A DNA stretch of 5,086 nt from Actinomycetota bacterium (GCA_005788585.1 SYBY01000002.1:1-5086); one strand, 5' to 3'; shown: positions 1 through 5,086, counted from the first letter of the stretch. The notes: generated from the letters alone by a model not told the origin. A program made the numbers and translations.

Positions 1-123
1 GCGATGAGCAACAACTACAACGGCATTCCCCGCCCGCCGGTCGTCTTCGTCAAGGACGGAGACGCGCGGGTCGTGGTGCGCCGGGAGACCTTCGAGGACC
101 TGACGAGCCGTGACATCGACTGA
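1..123 (+). CDS. lysA: Diaminopimelate decarboxylase, C-terminal end (partial)
   Basis: Only the last 40 residues and the stop are in the window; the gene begins upstream. LysA is a PLP-dependent enzyme that decarboxylates meso-diaminopimelate to L-lysine in the cytoplasm. The visible tail has the family's closing pattern: an M-S-N-N-Y-N stretch (residues 2-7 of the fragment) whose Tyr lies in the conserved active-site region, then P-R-P-P, a V-V-F-V strand, a D-G-D turn, and R-R-E-T-F-E-D-L. This matches the usual 'NYN.RPR..EVLV.G....RRRE...DL' ending. Its stop overlaps the start of hom by 14 bp, as expected for an aspartate-family operon in which lysine and threonine genes are co-transcribed. 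The assignment rests on a short fragment, but the motif and the neighbour agree. Confidence 0.85.
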   Translation, partial: AMSNNYNGIPRPPVVFVKDGDARVVVRRETFEDLTSRDID

Positions 124-1432
124 TCCCTTCCGCATCGGCCTCCTGGGCCACGGCACCGTCGGCGGCGCGTTCGCCGAGCTGCTCGACGGCCGCGCCGACG
201 AGATCGAGGCGCGCACCGGTCGCCGGCCCGAGCTGTCCGGTGTCCTGACCCGCAGCAGGGGCGACTTCGAGGAGATCCTCGAGGGTTCGGACCTCATCGT
301 CGAGGTCATGGGTGGCCTGGAGCCCGCGCGCGAGTACGTGCTGCGCGCGCTGAACGCCGGCCGCCACGTCGTCACCGCGAACAAACAGCTGCTCGCCGAG
401 CACGGTGAGGAGCTGTGGGCCGCCGCGCGCGAGCACGGCGTGCGCCTGCGCTTCGAGGCCGCGGTGGCCGGCGTGGTCCCCGTCATCCGCGTCATGCAGG
501 AGACGCTGGCCGGCGCGTACATCGAGCGGCTGCACGGCATCGTCAACGGCACGACGAACTACATCCTCACCGAGATGGCGCGCACCGGCGAGCCGTACGC
601 CGACGCGCTGGCCGCCGCGCAGCGCCTGGGCTACGCCGAGGCCGACCCGACCGACGACGTCACCGGCAAGGACGCGGCCGCGAAGATGGCGATCCTCGCG
701 CGGCTGGCGTTCGGCACCCCCGTGTCGCTCGACCAGGTCATCTACGAGGGCATCGAGCAGATCACGAGCGACGACCTGGCGTTCGCCCGCGAGCTGGGGC
801 TGGGGCTGAAGCTGCTCGGTACGGCCGAGCGCGTCGACGGCGGGATCTCCGTCCGCGTGCATCCGGCGTTCCTGTACGCGGGCCACCCGCTGGCCAGCGT
901 GTCGGGCCCATACAACGCGGTGACGATCGAGTCGCCCGCGATCACCGAGATCACGCTGTCCGGCCCCGGTGCCGGCGGACCGCAGACCGCCAGCGCGGTG
1001 CTCGGCGACGTCGTCAGCGCGATGGTGCCGCCCGCGCCGACCCCCGAGCCGACGAGCGCGCTGCCGGTCATCACCGACGTGGAGTCGGCGTTCTACCTGC
1101 ACCTCGAAGTCGACGACGAGCCGGGCGTCCTCGCGCAGGTCGCGCAGATCCTGGGGCTGCAGGGCGTCTCCATCAAGTCCGTGGTCCAGGAGGGCATGGG
1201 GGAGAAGGCGCGCCTGGTCATGGTCCTGCATCCGGTGCTGGAGTCCCGCTTCGCCGCCGCCACGAAGATGATCGAGGGCCTCGACTTCATCCGGGCGACG
1301 CCGCGGGCCATCCGCGTGCTCGAAGAGCAGTTCGTCTTATGCGCCTTCCTACTACGATGCCCCGGCTGTGAGCGATCTCCAGGCCATCCTCGCGCGGCTC
1401 GACACCATCGAGCAGCGCCTCGCCGCGGGTGA
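110..1432 (+). CDS. hom: Homoserine dehydrogenase with C-terminal ACT domain
   Basis: Reduces aspartate 4-semialdehyde to homoserine with NAD(P)H, the branch point toward threonine and methionine. The N-terminal Rossmann fold carries G-H-G-T-V-G at residues 13-18. T-A-N-K ends at Lys92, N-G-T-T-N lies in the middle, and the D-A-A-A-K motif places Asp188 and Lys192 four residues apart, as in the family's catalytic Asp/Lys pair. A C-terminal ACT domain (about 328-408, with E-P-G-V-L-A) suggests allosteric feedback, usually by threonine. The GTG start at 110 puts the first strand at the expected distance and has GAGGA at 94-98 upstream, inside lysA. The oddity is the end: family-like sequence stops near residue 409 (R-V-L-E-E-Q-F-V), but the frame continues for 31 more residues rich in Cys, Arg, His and Pro, overlapping the next gene by 65 bp. 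A stop-codon loss or an indel near 1333-1340 is possible, so the 3' boundary is uncertain while the identity is secure. Confidence 0.93.
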   Translation: MTSTDPFRIGLLGHGTVGGAFAELLDGRADEIEARTGRRPELSGVLTRSRGDFEEILEGSDLIVEVMGGLEPAREYVLRALNAGRHVVTANKQLLAEHGEELWAAAREHGVRLRFEAAVAGVVPVIRVMQETLAGAYIERLHGIVNGTTNYILTEMARTGEPYADALAAAQRLGYAEADPTDDVTGKDAAAKMAILARLAFGTPVSLDQVIYEGIEQITSDDLAFARELGLGLKLLGTAERVDGGISVRVHPAFLYAGHPLASVSGPYNAVTIESPAITEITLSGPGAGGPQTASAVLGDVVSAMVPPAPTPEPTSALPVITDVESAFYLHLEVDDEPGVLAQVAQILGLQGVSIKSVVQEGMGEKARLVMVLHPVLESRFAAATKMIEGLDFIRATPRAIRVLEEQFVLCAFLLRCPGCERSPGHPRAARHHRAAPRRG

Positions 1433-1640
1433 GCGCAAGGTCCTCGACCCGCGGCCCGGCGGCGTGGCGGGCCCGATCTCGATCGACGGCCAGCACGCGG
1501 GCGTCGGCGGGGACGTCTCCGCCGAGGTGCGCGCCATGGCGCAGAACGGCCAGCTGATCCAGGCCATCAAGCTGCACCGTGAGCAGACCGGGCTGGGCCT
1601 CGCCGAGGCCAAGGCCGTCGTCGAGCGGTACGCGCGCTAG
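1368..1640 (+). CDS. Small protein with half ribosomal L7/L12 C-terminal domain
   Basis: A 90-residue protein of unknown role. Residues 3-20 form a short amphipathic, probably coiled-coil helix ([11 protein letters not shown]). Residues 27-50 are a Gly/Pro-rich linker. Residues 61-88 closely resemble the first helix-turn-helix of the L7/L12 C-terminal domain, including T-G-L-G-L at 74-78. Aligned by eye to E. coli L7/L12, Arg71 and Lys82 match R73 and K84, which take part in binding translation factors, while the K65 position is Leu. The remainder of the ribosomal domain is absent and there is no L7/L12 dimerisation domain, so this is not the ribosomal stalk protein itself. The GTG start at 1368 has no clear ribosome binding site. 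It forms GTGA with the stop of a short ATG-started frame (1339-1371), so translation may be coupled. It lies between hom and thrC, 10 bp before thrC. The domain resemblance is fairly sure; any function in threonine synthesis is not. Confidence 0.75.
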   Translation: MSDLQAILARLDTIEQRLAAGERKVLDPRPGGVAGPISIDGQHAGVGGDVSAEVRAMAQNGQLIQAIKLHREQTGLGLAEAKAVVERYAR

Positions 1641-1650
1641 GTCCACTGCG

Positions 1651-2667
1651 ATGCCCGGTCTCATGGAGCGCTACGCCGAGCGCCTTCCGTTCGCCGCCGA
1701 CGATCCGGTCGTCACGCTCGGGGAAGGGTCGACGCCGCTGGTGCACGCGCCGCACCTCTCCGAGATCGTCGGGGCCGAGGTCCACCTCAAGCTCGAGGGA
1801 CTGAACCCGACCGGCTCGTTCAAGGATCGCGGCATGACCTGCGCGGTCAGCGCTGCGGTGCGCGAGGGCGCGAAGGCCGTCATCTGCGCGTCGACGGGGA
1901 ACACCGCCGCGAGCGCCGCGGCGTACAGCGCGAAAGCCGGCCTCACGGGCGCGGTCATCGTCCCCGAGGGCAAGATCGCGACGGGCAAGCTCGCCCAGGC
2001 GCTCATGCACGGCGCGAAGGTCATCGCGCTGCGCGGGAACTTCGACGAGGCGCTGCGGCTGGTGCGCGAGCTGTGCGACAAGCACCCGATCGCGCTCGTC
2101 AACAGCGTCAACGAGTTCCGCCTCCAGGGGCAGAAGACCGCGGCCTTCGAGGTCCTTGAGGACCTCGGTGGCGAACTCGACGCGCTCTGCATCCCTGTCG
2201 GCAACGCCGGCAACGTGACCGCGTACGCCAAGGGCTTCACCGAGGCGGGCCACCTGCCGCGCCTGTTCGGCTTTCAGGCCGCCGGTGCTGCGCCGCTCGT
2301 GCAGGGTGCCGTGGTCGAGAAGCCGGAGACCGTCGCGAGCGCGATCCGCATCGGCAACCCGGCGCGCTGGGAGGAGGCCATGGCCGCCTTCACGTCGTCG
2401 CGCGGCATGGTGCGCGCGGTGACCGACGACGAGATCCTCGCCGCGTACCGCCTGCTGGCCGGCCGCGAGGGCGTGTTCTGCGAGCCCGCGAGCGCGGCCT
2501 CCGTGGCCGGGCTGCTGAAGTACGGCGCCGACGGCGCCGAGCGGGTCGCCTGCGTCCTGACCGGCCACGGCCTGAAGGACCCGCAGACGGCACTCGAGCA
2601 GGCCGGCTCGGTCGTCCCGTGCGAGCCGGACCTCTCCGCCGTCGAGGCCGCCGTCCTCGGCGACTGA
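1651..2667 (+). CDS. thrC: Threonine synthase
   Basis: Converts O-phospho-L-homoserine to L-threonine and phosphate using PLP, the last step of the pathway. The 338-residue product is a fold-type II PLP enzyme. The N-terminal G-L-M-E-R-Y...L-P and L-G-E-G-S-T-P-L segments are typical of the short bacterial/archaeal threonine synthases. The PLP-binding Lys58 lies in [10 protein letters not shown]. The S-T-G-N-T loop at 81-85 holds the cofactor-ring Asn84. The G-N-A-G-N phosphate loop is at 184-188. T-G-H-G-L-K-D-P at 304-311 is the C-terminal signature. ATG 1651 is chosen because it retains the conserved 'GL-ERY' start; ATG 1663 is a possible alternative, and the GTG further upstream would overlap the preceding gene. 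There is no strong Shine-Dalgarno, so coupling to the gene 10 bp upstream is plausible. The next gene, thrB, starts 7 bp after the stop. Confidence 0.95.
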   Translation: MPGLMERYAERLPFAADDPVVTLGEGSTPLVHAPHLSEIVGAEVHLKLEGLNPTGSFKDRGMTCAVSAAVREGAKAVICASTGNTAASAAAYSAKAGLTGAVIVPEGKIATGKLAQALMHGAKVIALRGNFDEALRLVRELCDKHPIALVNSVNEFRLQGQKTAAFEVLEDLGGELDALCIPVGNAGNVTAYAKGFTEAGHLPRLFGFQAAGAAPLVQGAVVEKPETVASAIRIGNPARWEEAMAAFTSSRGMVRAVTDDEILAAYRLLAGREGVFCEPASAASVAGLLKYGADGAERVACVLTGHGLKDPQTALEQAGSVVPCEPDLSAVEAAVLGD

Positions 2668-2669
2668 GG
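2665..2669 (+). promoter_or_regulatory. thrB ribosome binding site overlapping thrC stop
   Basis: TGAGG at 2665-2669 combines the thrC stop codon with a GAGG Shine-Dalgarno core, leaving 5 bases before the thrB GTG at 2675. Ribosomes finishing thrC would sit on the thrB entry site, so the two genes are probably translationally coupled. This supports GTG 2675 as the thrB start. Confidence 0.6.
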
Positions 2670-2674
2670 CGCGC

Positions 2675-3526
2675 GTGGAGCGCCGCCGCCTCGTCCGCGT
2701 CCCGGCCTCGTCGGCCAACCTCGGCCCGGGCTTCGACACCTTCGCCTGCGCGCTGGCGCTGCACACCGAGATCGAGGTCGTCGAGACCGGCCGCTTCGCC
2801 GTGCAGACCGACCTGGAGATCGCCCGGGATCGCCGCAACCTCGCCGTCCGCGGCTTCGCCCGGCTGCACTCACCCGAGGGCTTCGAGTTCCGGATCCGCT
2901 CGGACATCCCGCTGTCCGGCGGTCTGGGGACGAGCGCGGCTGCGTACGTCGCGGGCCTGCTCGCCGCAGACAGCATGTTCGAGCTGGACGCCGACCTCCT
3001 GGCGCTGGCGACCGAGATGGAGGGGCACCCCGACAACGTCGCCGCCGCGCTGGAGGGCGGGTTCGTCATCTGCGCCGACGGCACCACGGCGCGGTTCGAC
3101 CCGCCGCCCGAACTCGAAGCGGTGCTCGTCATCCCGCATCAGGCCGTGCGGACCCGGGAGGCGCGCGCCGCGCTGCCCGCGGACGTGCCGATGGCCGACG
3201 CCGCGTTCAACGTGGCGCACGGCGCGCTGCTGACGCTGGGGCTCGCGCGCGGCGACCTCGACCTGGTCTCCCGCGGCCTGGCCGACCGGCTGCACCAGCC
3301 CTACCGTGCGCACCTGTTCCCGCGGTCGGCGGAGTTGCTGTACGGCGTCCGGGAGATGGGGGCGCTCGGCGCGACGATCAGCGGCGCCGGCCCGACCGTC
3401 CTGGTGTGGTGCCACTACGAGGCCACCGGCGGACTCGTCGCGGCGCTGCGTGAGCACGCCGAGGGCTGGGCGCACGTGGTGCGTGCGCCGTTCGAGCCGC
3501 AGGGCGCCGACGTCATCGGCCTCTGA
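2675..3526 (+). CDS. thrB: Homoserine kinase (GHMP kinase family)
   Basis: Phosphorylates homoserine with ATP to O-phosphohomoserine, the substrate of the adjacent thrC product. The 283-residue length is slightly shorter than the usual 300 or so. Three GHMP-kinase motifs are present in order: motif 1, P-A-S-S-A-N-L-G-P-G-F-D at 10-21; motif 2, the glycine-rich ATP loop P-L-S-G-G-L-G-T-S-A-A-A at 79-90; motif 3, S-G-A-G-P-T at 236-241. E-G-H-P-D-N-V-A at 116-123 is the family's substrate/magnesium region, which favours homoserine kinase over other GHMP kinases. GTG 2675 is supported by GAGG five bases upstream and places motif 1 at the usual distance from the N-terminus. It is the last gene of the threonine operon. 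Its stop lies inside the first copy of a 59-bp repeat, and a hairpin follows within about 10 bp. Confidence 0.95.
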   Translation: MERRRLVRVPASSANLGPGFDTFACALALHTEIEVVETGRFAVQTDLEIARDRRNLAVRGFARLHSPEGFEFRIRSDIPLSGGLGTSAAAYVAGLLAADSMFELDADLLALATEMEGHPDNVAAALEGGFVICADGTTARFDPPPELEAVLVIPHQAVRTREARAALPADVPMADAAFNVAHGALLTLGLARGDLDLVSRGLADRLHQPYRAHLFPRSAELLYGVREMGALGATISGAGPTVLVWCHYEATGGLVAALREHAEGWAHVVRAPFEPQGADVIGL

Positions 3527-3578
3527 CGCGCCGAACGGCAGATCGACGCTGCCAGGGCGACGTGGATCTGCCGGTCAG
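3520..3578 (+). repeat. 59-bp palindromic direct repeat, copy 1
   Basis: This segment matches 4030-4088 at 53 of 59 aligned positions with no gaps (counted by eye). The copies start 510 bp apart. The shared part begins with CCTCTGACGC, which here contains the last codons and stop of thrB, then continues through an imperfect palindrome centred at 3554/3555. Differences lie at 3530, 3532 and 3535 and in the hairpin tip at 3553, 3555 and 3556. It could be a duplicated terminator, a dispersed palindromic element of the genome, or a scar of recombination around the gene between the copies. Confidence 0.85.
3536..3573 (+). terminator. Hairpin after thrB (possible terminator)
   Basis: CGGCAGATC at 3536-3544 pairs with GATCTGCCG at 3565-3573. 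Inside that, ACG (3546-3548) pairs with CGT (3561-3563), and GCC (3551-3553) with GGC (3556-3558), leaving a minimal tip. The stem starts about 10 bp after the thrB stop, the right place to end the threonine transcript. No T-run follows, so a classical rho-independent terminator is not shown. It may work as a U-less hairpin or as an mRNA 3'-end stabiliser. Its right arm ends next to the -10 element of the following gene, so an operator role is an alternative. Confidence 0.5.
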
Positions 3579-3592
3579 TACGATTTCGGGTA
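3579..3592 (+). promoter_or_regulatory. -10 element and leaderless start of membrane-protein gene
   Basis: TACGAT at 3579-3584 fits the actinobacterial TAnnnT -10 pattern and is followed by 7 bases and then the ATG at 3592. That spacing would put the transcription start on or next to the A of the ATG, the usual layout of leaderless genes. There is no Shine-Dalgarno before the ATG, which agrees with this. A weak -35 candidate, GCGACG (3557-3562), lies 16 bp upstream within the palindrome and matches only the GAC core. The promoter is inferred from spacing and sequence only. Confidence 0.5.
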
Positions 3593-4044
3593 TGCAACAG
3601 GTATCGCGCTGGCGGACGTCCTGGCCGTGGTACCTCGCGGCGCTCCTCGTGCTGTCGGGCTGGGTGGCGGGCTACGCGATCTGGAGCCCGCCGGACGCCG
3701 GCGACTTCGGGTCGGGCGTGGACGTCCTCTTCCCTCTAGCCATGCTGGTGATCGGCCTTCCACTGGTCATTGTCGCTGGCATCATCCGCGGACGTGGCGG
3801 GGCGTTCGCCAAGTGGGGCGGAGGCGTGCTGCTCGCGGTCGGCGCTCTCGTCCTGGCGTACTTCGCGTCGTTCGCGTTCTTCGGCGGGCTCTGTCTCGAC
3901 CCAGGTGATGTGTGCGTCACCACCTGGCCGTCACGGGTGGCCAACCTCGCGACGGGGATGGGGATCCTCGTGCTCGGCTCGTGCATCGAGTCGCAGGTAT
4001 GGCGACGCCCGCCACGGCGAGAGACTGCGCCTCTGACGCACTGA
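3592..4044 (+). CDS. Hypothetical four-segment membrane protein
   Basis: I do not recognise this 150-residue protein. It shows four hydrophobic segments: about 12-31 (W-P-W-Y-L-A-A-L-L-V-L), 43-65, 76-98 and 116-132, with short charged loops. The R-G-R-G-G-A-F-A-K loop (66-74) is positively charged and probably cytoplasmic. The 99-115 loop contains Cys101 and Cys108, which would then be outside and could form a disulfide. The C-terminal tail (138-143) is Arg/Pro-rich. An earlier GTG at 3562 is in frame but lies inside the palindrome; ATG 3592 is preferred because a -10 element sits at leaderless distance and because it begins just before the first membrane segment. Some codons are less GC-rich than in the neighbouring thr genes (for example around 3730 and 3770), consistent with an accessory gene. 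It is bracketed by 59-bp repeats and converges on the L,D-transpeptidase gene. No function can be assigned. Confidence 0.7.
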   Translation: MQQVSRWRTSWPWYLAALLVLSGWVAGYAIWSPPDAGDFGSGVDVLFPLAMLVIGLPLVIVAGIIRGRGGAFAKWGGGVLLAVGALVLAYFASFAFFGGLCLDPGDVCVTTWPSRVANLATGMGILVLGSCIESQVWRRPPRRETAPLTH

Positions 4045-4088
4045 CCGGCAGATCGACGCTGCTATAGCGACGTGGATCTGCCGGTCAG
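4030..4088 (+). repeat. 59-bp palindromic direct repeat, copy 2
   Basis: Second copy of the element at 3520-3578, in the same orientation. CCTCTGACGC (4030-4039) here lies inside the membrane-protein reading frame as part of its final codons, in a different frame from the thrB end in copy 1. The homology is therefore at the DNA level, not a shared protein tail. This copy is the more symmetrical one, with perfect 14-bp outer arms. Confidence 0.85.
4041..4088. terminator. Palindrome between convergent genes (possible bidirectional terminator)
   Basis: CTGACCGGCAGATC (4041-4054) is the exact inverse of GATCTGCCGGTCAG (4075-4088). The inner part (4055-4074) pairs again as ACG/CGT and as GCTA/TAGC, with two mismatches and one G-T wobble. 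It fills the 40-bp gap between two convergent genes, and its arms contain TGA on each strand: the stop of the membrane-protein gene (4042-4044) and, on the minus strand, that of the L,D-transpeptidase gene (4085-4087). The position suggests a shared terminator working in both directions, although no T-tract flanks it. Confidence 0.6.
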
Positions 4089-4834
4089 CGGACGACGGTC
4101 ACCAGCGCGCCCGCAGGGATGTTCCGCGCCATCCAGCGCACGTCCGTGTTCCGCGTGCGCAGGCAGCCGAGGCTGACCGCCTGGCCGATGACCGACTCGT
4201 CGGGCGTCCCGTGGATGGCGATCTGCGCGCCGCCCGTCCACGACGCCGGGAGGTTCGTCTGGCGGGACGTCAGCGCCACAGCGCAGCAGCCGTAGGGACC
4301 CGAGCCTGTGGGGAACAGCAGCGTGTCCGTGACCGCCGAGCGGCCCGTGGGGGTCTCCGTCCCGGGCGCCCCGATCGCGACCCGCAGACTGCGCACCTCG
4401 GTGTCGCCGCGCAGCACGGAGACGGTCCGCTCGCTGAGGTCGGCGCGCAGCGTGTAGGGCTGGCGCTCGAGCGTCGCCGCCGCGGCGGGGATCCACCCGA
4501 CCTTGCGATTCGGCGTGAGCTCGTTCAGGACGCCGTACCAGCCGTCGCGCCGGTGGATGATCGCCAGCGACGTGCGTGAGCCGAACTTCGTGCGGGTGCG
4601 GAGCGTCCCGACAACCCGACCGCCCGGGGTGGCCCGCAGCCACGTCGACCGGCGCAGCTTCGCCGAGAACTGCCCCGCGCGCAGGGGCGGGGGCTGCGCA
4701 GCGTCCGGGGTGGTCCGGACCCGCTCGGGCTCCGCGTCGGCGGCCTGCTGCGGGGTGGGGGCGATGTCCTCGCCCGCACCGCACCCGGCCAGCAGCGCCA
4801 GCGCGAGCACGGCGGCCGCGAGGCCCCGGCGCAT
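4085..4834 (-). CDS. Lipoprotein L,D-transpeptidase (YkuD domain)
   Basis: Likely cross-links or modifies peptidoglycan by forming L,D-peptide bonds outside the membrane. The 249-residue product begins with a lipoprotein signal: M-R-R, a hydrophobic run, and the lipobox L-A-G-C with Cys18 as the lipidation site. A Pro/Ala/Glu-rich linker follows (about 20-55). An SH3-like region (about 58-122) includes W-L-R, D-G-W-Y-G-V and V-G-W-I-P. The YkuD catalytic domain fills about 128-249. Its active site is H-G-T-P-D starting at His208 and S-L-G-C-L-R with nucleophile Cys224 and Arg226. G-P-Y-G before the motif is also typical, but here it is followed by adjacent Cys183-Cys184. The ATG lies 2 bp after the ParA-family stop with no close Shine-Dalgarno, so translation is probably coupled. 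The stop lies in the palindrome shared with the convergent gene. Substrate and exact role are not shown by sequence. Confidence 0.9.
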   Translation of the reverse strand: MRRGLAAAVLALALLAGCGAGEDIAPTPQQAADAEPERVRTTPDAAQPPPLRAGQFSAKLRRSTWLRATPGGRVVGTLRTRTKFGSRTSLAIIHRRDGWYGVLNELTPNRKVGWIPAAAATLERQPYTLRADLSERTVSVLRGDTEVRSLRVAIGAPGTETPTGRSAVTDTLLFPTGSGPYGCCAVALTSRQTNLPASWTGGAQIAIHGTPDESVIGQAVSLGCLRTRNTDVRWMARNIPAGALVTVVR

Positions 4835-4836
4835 CG

Positions 4837-5086
4837 CTACGCCGACTGCGCCTCGTCGAGCAGCGGCTTCAGGCGCTTCCGTGCCGCGGGCAGCTTCAGG
4901 CGCTTGAGCAGCTCGTCGGCGAGCCGCACGTAGTCGATACCCAGATCCGGGCGGTGATCGAGGATCGAGACCGCGCGCTCGGCCGATTCGGCGTAGGCGA
5001 TCGACGAGCGGATCGTGGTGGCGAACAGCTTGTCGCCGACGTGCTCGGACAGCGACTGGTAGGCCTCGCGCGAGTGCACGGTGCGC
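4837..5086 (-). CDS. ParA-family ATPase, C-terminal part (partial)
   Basis: The gene enters from the right edge; 82 complete codons of its 3' end plus the stop are visible. Members are Walker-type ATPases that position chromosomes, plasmids or protein complexes. The Walker A and B motifs lie outside the window, so the assignment rests on the C-terminal pattern: H-S-R-E-A-Y (start of the helix after the 'T' strand), G-D-K-L-F-A-T-T-I-R (the ParA 'G..V....I' strand), I-A-Y-A-E-S-A (equivalent of the 'l.EA...g' motif), and D-Y-x-x-L-A-D-E-L-L near the end. A basic K-R-L-K-L-P-A-A-R-K-R-L-K segment closes the protein and might contact DNA or membrane lipid, which is a guess. No parB gene is visible downstream; a lipoprotein L,D-transpeptidase follows after 2 bp. 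It could equally be an orphan ParA/MinD-like positioning protein. Confidence 0.72.
   Translation of the reverse strand, partial: RTVHSREAYQSLSEHVGDKLFATTIRSSIAYAESAERAVSILDHRPDLGIDYVRLADELLKRLKLPAARKRLKPLLDEAQSA

Noticed and set aside
50..1231. Long minus-strand open frame (393 codons) opposite hom.
   Set aside because: Its composition (His, Arg, Asp, Gly runs) is typical of antisense translation of a GC-rich gene, and hom on the plus strand has full catalytic motifs.
1579..1650. In-frame GTG extension of thrC upstream of 1651.
   Set aside because: It would overlap the coding end of the L7/L12-like gene, and the added residues do not resemble threonine synthase N-termini.
1567..3132. Long minus-strand open frame (521 codons) opposite thrC and thrB.
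   Set aside because: It lies antisense to two clear biosynthetic genes, and its product is low-complexity Arg/Ala/Asp/Gly-rich sequence without family motifs. Long antisense frames are expected in GC-rich DNA.
3562..3591. Upstream GTG at 3562 as start of the membrane protein.
   Set aside because: It falls inside the palindrome stem, has no ribosome binding site, and the added residues precede a better ATG at leaderless distance from a -10 element.
4030..4088. Repeat considered as an integron attC (59-base element) defining a gene cassette.
   Set aside because: The size and palindrome fit superficially, but the RYYYAAC and GTTRRRY core sites are absent, the stem is too regular, and no integrase is visible.
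3520..4088. Membrane-protein gene with flanking repeats considered as an insertion sequence.
   Set aside because: The repeats are direct, the enclosed protein is a small membrane protein and not a transposase, and no target-site duplication is evident.
4168..4176. S-L-G-C in place of S-H-G-C in the L,D-transpeptidase active site as a sign of inactivity.
   Set aside because: The residue before Gly-Cys varies in the YkuD family, while the His, Ser, Gly, Cys and Arg of the motif are all present.

Overview
The window is GC-rich throughout. Short intergenic gaps, GTG starts and actinobacterial-type gene products suggest a high-GC actinobacterium. The gene order and protein style would fit a Thermoleophilia/Solirubrobacterales-like lineage, but that placement is inferred from general resemblance, not from a search.

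Left part (1-3526, + strand) is an aspartate-family amino-acid operon. It runs from the 3' end of lysA (diaminopimelate decarboxylase), through hom (homoserine dehydrogenase with a C-terminal ACT domain) and a 90-residue protein ending in a half ribosomal L7/L12 C-terminal domain, to thrC (threonine synthase) and thrB (homoserine kinase). Genes overlap or lie within about 10 bp, so they are probably co-transcribed. Hom makes homoserine, ThrB phosphorylates it and ThrC converts the phosphate ester to threonine. LysA finishes lysine on the sister branch. The small L7/L12-like protein has no obvious role in the pathway and is the least expected member. The 3' end of hom looks irregular: its frame runs 65 bp into the next gene with a non-family-like tail.

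Middle part (3520-4088) is a small cassette: a gene for an unrecognised protein with four predicted membrane segments, bracketed by two 59-bp direct repeats that begin exactly 510 bp apart (53 of 59 positions match by eye). Each repeat contains a long imperfect palindrome. The first copy lies just after the thrB stop and directly abuts a good leaderless -10 element for the membrane protein. The second fills the gap between the convergent membrane-protein and L,D-transpeptidase genes and supplies the stop codon of both. One base pair near the hairpin tip changes from C-G to T-A between copies, which suggests the fold is maintained.

Right part (4085-5086, - strand) holds the C-terminal end of a ParA-family ATPase, followed after 2 bp by a lipoprotein L,D-transpeptidase with an SH3-like region and a YkuD catalytic domain. 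These two are probably one transcription unit converging on the membrane-protein gene.

Most of the window is ordinary housekeeping sequence. The points worth following up are the paired palindromic repeats, the L7/L12-like protein inside the threonine operon, and the hom 3' end.
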